NCBI RefSeq assembly: GCF_000143415.4
Contig: NW_003314295.1
Span: 657,410 to 721,409, forward strand
Reading direction: 5' to 3'
DNA length: 64,000 nucleotides
Source of the DNA: Selaginella moellendorffii
Taxonomy: Eukaryota > Streptophyta > Lycopodiopsida > Selaginellales > Selaginellaceae
Shown: positions 32,501 through 41,987 of the stretch, in pieces
Layout of the letters: each line of letters starts with the position of its first letter
Numbering within the stretch: the stretch's first letter is position 1
Position numbers and translations under genes: made by a program
The notes under the pieces: generated by a model
What the model was told of the DNA's origin: nothing
Databases searched by the model: none
The model's input: the letters and a program-made list of their open reading frames with translations, nothing else

Positions 32501-33500
32501 TGAACATAACTCCAAATGACATAATTTATAATATCACAAAATTAAGGCTTCCATACAAGTAACAGATAGACACTTTGGAGTTCCTCAATGTCTACTTGAT
32601 GAAGAAAGAAAAAGGATTGTCAGAAGTATTTGAGAACATGATGAAAAGGGTTGTTTAGATCACACAAACTATAAATAAAGGTAAGAAGTTCTTGGCACTA
32701 TATATTGGTGACAATCAAAATGGTACATTCATGTCTTTCGACACCTATGTCAACATATAATTAGAAGGGATCAAAGAGGGGTGGCTGCTAAAAAAGTCTA
32801 CAAGTATAACAAATGATTATCAACATGGTCAACTTTATTTCATGCAACATGCAACTTACAGGTATAACATGATTTCAAAGATCTTTCCTAAATATATATT
32901 ATTTATAGGTATTTTTGATATAGAAGCATGCCATTTGAGGCACCAGTTTGCACTTAACTTGTTACAAAGAGTATAAGGGATGGAGGAATGTATTCAATGA
33001 TGTTTATGAAAGTTCCAAAGGCATGGAAGATAAAATGCCCTTAAAATTTAGAGCTCCTAAAGAATGTCAATATTGACAATGATGCAATGAAAGTGATGAT
33101 GAAGAGGAGGATGAGAAAGATCTAGATCAAACTCACATTCCACCATCAAACAACCAAGCTCAAGCTCCAATAGACGTCCAAGATTTGGATCAGGTTTCAT
33201 TAGCAAATGACGATAATCAAATGGTTCATAGAATATCATGTCGACCTCAAGGTAAGTAAAAATGACTTTTACAAAGCAAATGTGGTAATACATGTTTTTT
33301 GTAGCAATGATTATTGGTAGTAATTTTATTCTAACTCAAGGAGATGCTCATGACGAGGAGTTGGAGGAACTCTCATCAACAATATGCCGTATGATGGTAG
33401 CATATCATTCCTTGTTTTTTTCATTCATTTAACTCTTTTATAGGTTCATTCTATTTCTCTAATAACATACCAAGGCACTATGGGTGTCTTCATTGACTCC
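29581..33500. other. AT-rich desert, no confident gene
   Basis: Scattered short ORFs (30254-30460, 30470-30655, 33057-33293) have no recognisable domain. The first two nearly abut and could be one broken frame of unknown origin. An acidic stretch (DDEEEDEKDLDQTH, about 33095-33130, plus strand) may belong to the methyltransferase-like relic downstream. No RNA gene was seen. Confidence 0.4.
31846..31950 (+). repeat. GA-rich microsatellite
   Basis: An imperfect (GAGA)n tract mixed with GAGAGATT and GAGAGAGT units covers about 100 bp. Confidence 0.85.
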
Positions 33501-33539
33501 TATAGTAGATTGCTAATATCTTTCATAGAAGATGACATG

Positions 33540-34246
33540 AACATGGTCATATAGTGTTAGTTCGACCATTGGTGCCAAAAGATACAAAGGCCTTTACTCC
33601 TAATTGCAAACTTCATTATCTTTGACTTTCCAAAGGGAAAGTTGAGGACTGAAACTTTTTCACACTTGACCACATGTGTGATGTAATTCCTCTTATCAGA
33701 AACACTTATGCTTGAAGTTAGTTATGTCATCTTCATCCTACCAAACAACTCCAACTAGATGTATAAACTTATAATATGCATAGTAAAAGTTTGTTTCAAG
33801 TCTTTTTCTTTTAAGTGCATCATAAATCCTATTGGCATTGATACTAGAGGTGTTCAAGGGAAGCCTAAAAAAGTGTAGATATTTTATAATTTATAAACTT
33901 TCTTATTTTCCAGGTTATGATGTGGACTTATCATGCCTTTTGTAGAAACACACATGATAAGTTTTGTGATAGCGAACGTCTAACATACATTTTGCTTGGG
34001 TACAATAGTTCCACTAACATCATACCCAACCTTGTGGATGAGCAGATCTATAACATGTTTCTAGGGTATTGATTTTGAACTCCATTGGCGATGTAAATCT
34101 TGCTTAAACTTTATTGCCCACCAGATGGTGTTATGATTGATTGCACAATAAGTAACAATTTTATAGTGGAGGCAACATGTGACTCTGAAAGGTCGGTGTT
34201 TGCTATTGAAGAACATCATTTCTTCAAATGTTGACTCAGAGGATTT
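33540..34246 (+). pseudogene. Relic resembling an N6/N4 DNA methyltransferase
   Basis: Conceptual translation gives FIIFDFPKG at about 33611-33637, a variant of the DPPY-type catalytic motif. About 460 bp later, on the far side of several stops, TPLAM..LLKLYCPPDGVMIDC is followed by EATCDSERSVFAIEEHHFF. That matches the usual order for a class with the catalytic motif first and then the SAM-binding G-rich strand, with Asp replacing part of the glycine motif and an IE acid at the ribose-binding strand. It is broken by stops, and introns are possible. The call rests on motif order only. Confidence 0.35.
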
Positions 34247-34299
34247 CGTGAGTTGCCTCCAACTTCAAGGAAATAAATTATGTTTATTAAGCTTTCAAT

Positions 34300-35353
34300 T
34301 GTAGTGCATGTGATCATGGGATGAAATTTAGATATATTATCACCATGGATCTTTGGAACCTTAGAGGATAAATAAGGATAAAATAGCCATTAAGGGCTCT
34401 CTTATCAAGTAATTGCCCCTTTTTCAGTTGGCTTAAAAAGAGAGAGATAAGGTGCGCTACATTTAGTATCAGAGCAAATGGCATGGATTCGATTCCCATT
34501 GATTAGTGGCTACCTTAAAATATAATATACCCTTGAGCAAGGTATATTCCTACCCCTAAATTTGAAATTGTACCTATTGGGTATTTATATTGGTATTGGA
34601 CCCTAGTTCAATTCTCGTGGCTGAAGAGTGGGGCAAGAATATTCTAAAGGAATATTTAACATGGTGGATCTAGAGGGAGAACCAAGGTTTGGTAGACCCT
34701 AAAAGAAGGACCATGGTGACTAAAGGGTGGCCTAAGTATGATCATAGGTGATATTGCTTGACAAAGGGAGGATTGTTAGGCACAAGGTCAGGATAATAGA
34801 ATAAAGAAAGAGTTTTGCAATCAAGTGATCACCTCTTTAGTTAGTTGGCTTAGGGTGTAAGGGATAGGATCTTAACATTGGTATCAGACATATGTATGTC
34901 CTTCCTCTTGTGTGGAGTATTCACAGACGAAGGTATCTACTGTAAAAATATGGTACGAATGAATGATTAGTTGCCTCACATTAAATACATGTGTATGTCC
35001 TTCCTTTTATGTGGAGTATTCATAGACGAAGGTATCCACTGTAAAACTATGGTACGAATGAATGATTAGTTGCCTCATATTAAATATTTGGTCTACATAA
35101 TGGAAATGGAAGTGTTGGTTCCCCTTGGCTTAGTAGGGGTTGTTAGTCAATAGTCAATGACAACATTGACATCTCTAAAAGGGGGGGTGAGTGTAGCCCA
35201 TGTGATCATGGGATGAGATTTAGATATACTATCACTATGGATCCTTGGAACCTTAGGGGATAAATGGGGATAAAATAGCCATTAAAGGTTCTCTCATCAA
35301 ACAATTACCCTTTTTCCAGTTGGCTTAAGGAGAGAGAGATACGGTGTGCTACA
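34300..35353 (+). mobile_element. TRIM-type miniature LTR retrotransposon
   Basis: Two 162-bp terminal repeats (34300-34461 and 35192-35353) begin TGTAG and end GCTACA. The left is followed by TTTAGTATCAGAGC (34462-34475), an initiator-Met primer site. The right is preceded by a purine tract AAAAGGGGGGGTGAG (35177-35191). The interior is only about 730 bp and has no coding capacity. Flanks TCAAT (34295-34299) and TGAAT (35354-35358) look like a 5-bp target duplication with one mutation. These are the defining features of a non-autonomous TRIM element. A similar interior occurs inverted at 36642-36734. Confidence 0.85.
34894..35091 (+). repeat. 99-bp tandem duplication inside the TRIM element
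   Basis: Two copies (34894-34992 and 34993-35091) start at GTATGTCCTTCC and include 'gtggagtattca.agacgaaggtat' and 'ggtacgaatgaatgattag'. A few substitutions separate them. A second primer-site-like TTGGTATCAGAC (about 34879) stands just before the first copy. Confidence 0.85.
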
Positions 35354-36641
35354 TGAATACATATTTATTTCTATTTTATAAATCATAATCACTTAGAGTT
35401 TCTAAAATTAAAGGCTTTAGAAGTCTTCTTGACAAATGCAAGGTGAATCTTCCCCACAATACTAATATAAAAGGAGGCATAAAAGGAATCAATATGTTTA
35501 TGATGAGGCAGAAGAAAGTTAATTGCATTTTTACATGAAAATGAAAAACTTGTTATATGTCAGATGGTAACAATGTCAAATGTCTGTGATAGCATCAGAT
35601 GTTAGTGATAGTGTCAGATATCATAATTGTAAATTGTCATTCTCACATATCACTATCACTCTATAGCACTTGTGTGTTGCCATCTCATCTTTCAATATCT
35701 TATAAATAATTATAAGTGAAATGAACATCATTTATGTGGCAATTGTGGCAGTGCTCAAGAAACTATTCAAGCATATAGAAATGAATTTTTGACCCAAGAA
35801 AAAATGGCATATTAAGCACTTTAGAATCAAACTTTTAGTGTGTTCATTAGTTCCCATTAAACTAGAATGACTATTGTGTTGATCTAAAGGCTGGCAAGAG
35901 AGCTTACACATTTTCTTCTTTTGAGTCATTCCTAAACTGAATACTACACTTCTAATATCTTATTTGTTATAATTGTTTTATAGTGAATATTCCACTCTAG
36001 AATAAGATATGTTACCTACAACTAATATCACAAACATGGAGTGAAGGAGGTGCTAATTGTTATACAAGTAAATCCAATGCTAAAGGTTGAAAAGGTTATT
36101 TCTTGTGAGCCAATTTCTCATATCAACTAAGCAACTTGAAGAGTTAGTGCCAAAAGCAATGCATGTTACTTTAGAATGATTAGAAATTGAGTTAGAGTCT
36201 TGCATTTGTGCATTCAAATTTAAGGTTTTTAACAGTGCCATGTTTCTAGGGCTATCAAGATCTAAGGGTAAAGGGCTGCTAGTCAAGTTGGATTTAATAT
36301 TATAGGATTTATAATACTTATACAAGCCAAATCCACAACTCAATTATTTTAAAGCCAGATTCCATGCCAAAGAAGTGGCTAATTGATTGAAGTTATAATC
36401 TTTTGAAAGAAGAGATTAAAAGTTTGGAGGAATAAGTTTCAAGTTAAAGACTTCCTCAAATATTGTTATTGATGCTACTATACCACCAATATTAACATTA
36501 GACTAGTATACATAATTAGCTAGAAATGAGAAAACTGTATAATATATGTTTTCCATTTCAAAAGGTGTCCAAGAAAAGATCAAGCTAACAAAGGAGTTAA
36601 AATATATCACAAGGACATTGGTGCTATGGTTAAAGAATGGG
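35354..36641. other. AT-rich intergenic DNA
   Basis: Only short ORFs without recognisable domains occur here on both strands. I see no repeat or RNA gene. Confidence 0.4.
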
Positions 36642-36734
36642 CTACTCCCCTTTAGAGATATCAATATCTTCATTGACTATTGACTAACAACCCCTACTGA
36701 GCTAAAGGGAACTAGCATTTCCATTTCCACATTG
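36642..36734 (-). mobile_element. Inverted TRIM fragment
   Basis: The reverse complement matches 35097-35187, the 3' interior of the TRIM element including TAGGGGTTGTTAGTCAATAG and the purine tract TCTAAAGGGGAG. It is cut at its upstream side by the minus-strand chromovirus that begins at 36735. Confidence 0.75.
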
Positions 36735-37147
36735 TGTCAAGACCCCCAACAAGATCAAGACTGGAAAATGCTAAAGACAAAGAGAAAAAGCTAGTGAAAA
36801 CAAAGAAAAAGCCTTAGACTGGTGTTGATTCAGATTGTGGAGAAATGGAACAAGGCTAACCTATATATACTATAGGTTGATGAAGCTCCACCACTCTTGG
36901 ATCGAGGACGGCCTAAATATAGCTGAGGTCGAGGAGGTGCCACATCATCATCAGGAATGTGGCTCGAGACTCAGGAATCGGGAAGTGTCTCGAGAGTCAG
37001 GAATAGGGAAATGTCTCGAGAGTCAGGAATAGGGAAGTGTCTCGAGAGTCAAGAATAGGGAAGTGTCTCAAGAGTCAGGAATATGATCTGCAGGTTAGGA
37101 ATCCGGCGAGAGTCAGGAATGTGGCAAGAATTGGGGGATTCCTGACA
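36735..37147 (-). repeat. 3' LTR of element C with 26-bp minisatellite
   Basis: A 413-bp LTR with TGTCA/TGACA ends. Four tandem 26-bp units (36971-37074) each contain CTCGAGAG or a one-base variant. A partial unit lies on either side. The 98 bp nearest the terminal TGACA are duplicated at 41890-41987. Confidence 0.85.
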
Positions 37148-37158
37148 GCACCCCCTCC

Positions 37159-40100
37159 TCAAGAACGAGTGGAACGAGGATGTGAACGAGAACGAAGAGG
37201 AGGATGAGATGAGCGGCGAGGGATGGAAGATGGAGAAAAAGAATGAGAACTAGGACGAGAAGGATAGCGGCAGTGGAAGTCCTGAACAAGGTCAGGAGAA
37301 TGAATCAGGTTGTCCGCAGGTTCCCAAGTGCGTTCCTCAGGTCTGTAACCCTTCCAGTCCACCAGATAGTAGAGTTTAGACCATGAAATCTTGGAATCAA
37401 GGATGTCCTGAACCTCGTACTTAGACCCATCCTCGAGCTGCACTGGTGGAGGCGGAGGAATGACCCGATTTGGAATAGGACTGGGAATATAAGGCTCAAG
37501 GAGAGAGGAGTGAAAAACGGGGTGAATTTGATATGAGGGAAGTGCAAGGCGATAAGTCACAGGATTAATGATGGCAGTGATAGGGAAAGGACCAAGACGT
37601 TTGAAATCGAGTTTTGGACAGGGCCTGGTGGTGGAGATATTTCGCCTGAGGAGCCAGACTTTATCCCCGATATTGTAAGGGGGACAATCCTGACGATGGA
37701 CATTGGCAAATGTTTTATGAGATTCCTGAGCACGATGGAGATGGAAGGAGATGGAGTTGTGGATTTCCTGGAGGTTGGAGATAAATGCCTCAGAGCGGGG
37801 ATTTGAACGGGAGGATTCAGATGGAGAAGGAAGTGAAAGATTGAATCGGGGATTTCGGCCAGAGTTCGCAAAGAAGGGGGAAACTCGAAGAGAGGAGTGA
37901 ACAGAGTTGTTATAGGAGAACTCAGCAAGGGGAAGGATATCGAACCAGTTATCCTGATGATAGTTGATGAAGCACCTCAAGAATTGTTCCAACGTCTGAA
38001 TCGTTCGCTTGGACTGCCCATCAGTTTGAGGATGATATGCCGAAGAGAGGTTGGCCTTCACTCCAAGCAGCTGCAAAAACCGTTGCCAGAAATGAGAGAT
38101 GAACTGAGGCCCCCGATCCGAAACCACATCTGTAGGAATCCCATGAAGTCGGAAAATTTCCCTGAATACCAGTTTTGCCATGTCCTCGCCCGAAAACTCC
38201 TTGGTACATGGCAAGAAGTGCGCCATCTTTGTGAAGCAATTGAATTCGCAAGGACCTGAAGGGACCGGAAGGGAACGAAGCAAACCTGAGGGAAGGTGGC
38301 GAGGTACCTTATTCCGGGCACAAGTGTCACAGGAGGTAACAAAAGCTTTGATGTAGTCGTCCATGTGAGGCCACCAAAAGTCCCGTGCAACTAGCTCATA
38401 GGTTTTCGCAATGCCGAAGTGACCAGCAGTCGAGCTATCGTGGCACGCCATCAGGACTAACCTTCAAGCATCACCTTCAGGAACGTAAAGCTGCTCCCCA
38501 CGGTACAATAAGCCATCTAAGAACTCGAACTCGTCAAATCGCCGGCAGTCGGGAGTCACTGGGTGTCCAGCCTGAAGATGGGGGAAGATGTCGCTAGCGA
38601 GATCATCGGATTGAAGATCATTTCTGATTGCATCCATCAAGGAGGAGTCCTGAGGGGCCAGGGAAATTGCCATAACTTGAAGCCGATCAGGACCGAGGAT
38701 AACTTGATCCTGTTGATCGAAGGCAGGATTACCAGGCCTGAGACTAAGATAGGAGCGCCTTGAAAGAGCATCAGGAAGGCCTTGAAACTTTCCAGGTCTG
38801 TACTTGATAACAAAGTCAAACCGACTTAGGAATTGTGCCCACCTTGCTTGACGACGGCTTAAAACTCGGGAAGTGGCAAAGTACTCGAGATTTTTGTGAT
38901 CCGTTCAGACTGTTGTTTGATGGCTCGCCCCCTCCAAGAAACGGCGCCACTCTCCAAAGGAATCCACGATGGCAAGGAGCTCCTTGTCGTGGATTTCGTA
39001 ATTGATCTCCGCAGGCTGGAATTTCCGAGAATGGAAAGCGACCGGATGAAGTTCGTGATCCGCTCCGAGTTGAGACAGCACAGCACCAATGGCAAATTCG
39101 GAGGCGTCAGCCTCGATGAAGAAAGGTTGTGAGGAATCAGCATAGATCAAGACAGGAGCAAAACTGAAGGCCGCCTTGAGTGTGTCGAAGGCCTGCTGGG
39201 CAGCAGCAGACCAAGAGAAGGGAACATCCTTGCGAGTGAGATGTGTGAGAGGAAGGACAATGCCAGAGTAGTGATCAATGAATTTGCGGTAGAAGTTGGC
39301 GAAGCTAAGGAAAACCTGAACGTCCGACATTGATTGTGGAGGCTTCCATTCAAGAATAGTCTTGACTTTGGCAGGATCCATCGTGATACCCTCAGGAGTG
39401 ACAATGTACCCAAGGAACTCCACAAACTGCTGATCAAAGGAACATTTCTCAAGCTTCGCATATAGGCCGTGTTCTCGCAGCTTCGCTAGCACCTTGCGTA
39501 CATGTTCGTCATGCTCCTCCTGAGTTTTTGAGTAGATGAGGATGTCATCGAGGTAGACGATCACCATCTGATAAAGAAACTCCCGAAAGACGTCGTTCGC
39601 CATGTGTTGGAAAACTGCTGGAGCATTTGTCAAGCCAAATGGCATGACAATGTACTCGAAGTGGCCATAGCGGGTTTGGAACGCAGTCTTCCATTCATCA
39701 CCAGGCCGGATCCGGATCAGGTTGTATGCTCCACGGAGGTCGATCTTGGTGAAGAAGCGGGCACCGCCGAGGCGTTCCAATAGGTCCGAGATCAAGGGCA
39801 GCGGATAACGGTTCCGAACAGTCACCTTGTTCAAACCTCGGTAGTCGATGACTAGCCGCAAGCTCCCATCCTTCTTCTTGACAAAGAAGACAGGCGCTCC
39901 AGCCGGGGACTGCAAATGCTGAATGTAGCCCGAGGCAAGGTTCTCATCCACGTACTCTTTGAGGGCCTTAAGCTCGGATGGGGATAACCCGTAGATAGGC
40001 CCCCACGGAGGTGACGCTCCTTCCTGTAAATCAATGGGACAATCATAAGGTCGATGAATAGGCAGTACATTAGCTTTTTTCTTGTCAAACACATCCCCAA

Positions 40101-40914
40101 AATCATGATACTTCTCAGGAAGACTGACAGGAGAAACATGCAAAGCAAAAAGAAAAAGAGGTTCTTCATGAAGGAGTTCTTTCATAGTGATTGTGGAGAT
40201 AGGAGGAGGCGTACGACTAAATGGAATGATGAGACGAGGATATGGTCCAGTGTAAGATGGAAGAGAGGAAAAAGAAGAGGGTGAAAACTTTATAGAGTCA
40301 GGAACAGAACCCCGATTTGAGTTTAGGGAACTGTTCCTGATTCGGATTCGATGAACAGCAGGGGAAGCCGTGGGAGAGATGAGCTGTAATTCCTTCCAAC
40401 GAATCTGAGGCTGATGTAGTTGGAACCAAGGAAGACCGAGCACCACAGAGGAGGACTTGCTGTTGATGATGTTGAAGGCAATATCGGTGACGGTGGACTC
40501 GATGTGTACTCGAACGGGCAACGTTTCCCTAAGTCCAGAAGATGGAGACACAAAATGTCCGCCGATGCCTTCAACCCTCAAATCCCGTATGGTAGGAGAA
40601 AGAGGAACGTGATGTCGGGCAGCAAAGTTCGTGTCCATGAAGCAGGAAGTTGCACCCGAGTCCAGTAACGCCAGAGCCTTGAGTCCTGATTGTCCGGTGA
40701 AAGAAAGGAGACATGGGACACGGAAGTTGCGGGAATTGGTGGTGGCTTTGATGAAAGGTGGTGAGGAGCTTGATAAAGAAGAAAAGTGATTTTTATTCGG
40801 GGAGTCCAAACAGACAGCTCCTACTCTGTTTGGACAGGGTCGTTTTCCGACTGCAATAGAGGTGGACTTTGAGGCAGAGTGAACTCGAGCAGTCGAGGAG
40901 GCTTCTTGGGACAT
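37159..40914 (-). pseudogene. Element C pol: protease, RT, RNase H, integrase, chromodomain
   Basis: One frame runs from the ATG at 40914 to the stop at 37159, broken by TGA at 38905 (in place of Trp in [11 protein letters not shown]) and at 38464 (in place of Arg). Domains: protease LLDSGATSCFMD; RT with [19 protein letters not shown] and VIVYLDDILIYS; RNase H FIEADASEFAIGAVLSQ; an HHCC finger; integrase; and a chromodomain (YLVDWKGYRPEERTWEPADN). The integrase has lost about 25-30 residues in frame near 38235-38250: SGPCEF joins directly to CFTKMAHF, removing the first catalytic Asp. The RT phrase GAYNLIRIRPGDEWKTAF is typical of fungal and animal chromoviruses. Confidence 0.9.
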
Positions 40915-41792
40915 ACAGCTGCTTTGTGATTAGGATCAGCACAATAGAGGCAAAGATTATGAGATATTCGACGTTGCTTCTCGGCAGGACTCAACTTCCC
41001 TCTAATGAGTCGGGGAGTACCAGAAATATCCATCGGAACCGGAGCAGTAGGTTCAGGAGTATGCCCCGAAGACTCAAGCTGGGATTCCTGAGTCTGGGAC
41101 GGAAAAACAGCGGCACGGCGACTTTCCTGACGACATTCAAAGAGACGATTGTCACATCGAACAGCTTTGTTGATGGCATCCGACAGGTCCTTGGGATCCT
41201 CCATGGTGAGCAACAAATCCTTGACACCGTTGTTGAGGCCGAAACGAAATTGGTCAATCAGGGCCCGCTCATCCCACTGAGTGTCCAAAGCAAGGAGTTG
41301 GAATTCTGTAGCGTAAATCGAGGTAGGATGAGACCCCTGAGAGAGACGTCTCATTTTTGTGGTAGCAGCCCGAACCCGATCCGTCTCGCCAAAACATGCT
41401 TCGAGCTTCTCTTTGAACAATTGAAGATCCATTAGCTCCGGAACCACGACCCCTTTCATGCTCTTCTCCAGAAGAGGAGAAAACCATGACAAGGCTGCAC
41501 CCTCGAGCAACGTCCCAATTGCGCCGATTTGAGATTCGGGAGTGGGGTACCGCCGATGTTGAAGTGCAAAGATCAGCTCCATTTGGTTCAAAAATCCACG
41601 AAGCTCCGAACGCTTGTCTGAGAATTTCGCCGGGAAACTCACCTTCGGTTCAGGAACTTTGTTGGATCCTTGAGCCGAAAGTGAAGCAAGCTCCTGCTGC
41701 ATGCGAAGAAGGGTCGCCTTCAGCTCGGTATTCTCAGACTGGATTTTTGCAAGGACTTCGGCAAAGAAATCAGGATGGCTTGGAGACTCCAT
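40821..41792 (-). CDS. Element C Gag
   Basis: An intact 323-residue Gag begins at the ATG at 41792; the TTG two codons upstream is an unlikely start. An N-terminal coiled coil (NTELKATLLRMQQELASL) is followed by the capsid-like region with FPAKFSDKRSELRGFLNQME, LEGAALSWFSPLLE and LDTQWDERALIDQFRFGL. One zinc knuckle, CLYCADPNHKAAVC, lies near the C-terminus. The end overlaps the pol frame by 94 bases, with pol in the -1 frame relative to gag, which suggests programmed frameshifting or reinitiation. No canonical slippery heptamer is obvious. Confidence 0.9.
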   Translation of the reverse strand: MESPSHPDFFAEVLAKIQSENTELKATLLRMQQELASLSAQGSNKVPEPKVSFPAKFSDKRSELRGFLNQMELIFALQHRRYPTPESQIGAIGTLLEGAALSWFSPLLEKSMKGVVVPELMDLQLFKEKLEACFGETDRVRAATTKMRRLSQGSHPTSIYATEFQLLALDTQWDERALIDQFRFGLNNGVKDLLLTMEDPKDLSDAINKAVRCDNRLFECRQESRRAAVFPSQTQESQLESSGHTPEPTAPVPMDISGTPRLIRGKLSPAEKQRRISHNLCLYCADPNHKAAVCPKKPPRLLEFTLPQSPPLLQSENDPVQTE

Positions 41793-41987
41793 TGGCAAGA
41801 AGAAAGAAAAGAAAGGGGGAAAAAGACAAAGGCAATCAAAGAATCAAAGCGAGCTAAAAGAAAAGCAAAAACCACAATCTAAATCAAATTGTCAAGACCC
41901 CCAACAAGATCAAGACTGGAAAATGCTAAAGACAAAGAGAAAAAGCTAGTGAAAACAAAGAAGAAGCCTTAAACTGGTGTTGATTCA

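Larger units (their letters stand above)
36735..41987 (-). mobile_element. Minus-strand chromovirus (element C)
   Basis: The 3' LTR is 36735-37147 (413 bp; on the minus strand TGTCAGG...CTTGACA). It is preceded by the purine tract GAGGAGGGGGTGC. The 5' LTR survives only as its last 98 bp (41890-41987), nearly identical to the matching part of the 3' LTR, and then homology stops: about 315 bp were deleted together with the flank. Inside are gag, a pol frame with two nonsense codons, and a C-terminal chromodomain. No initiator-Met primer site is evident next to the 5' LTR. It inserted into a TRIM fragment. Confidence 0.9.

Noticed and set aside
36971-37074. CRISPR-like array
   Set aside because: The 26-bp units are head-to-tail without spacers, inside an LTR of a plant retroelement.
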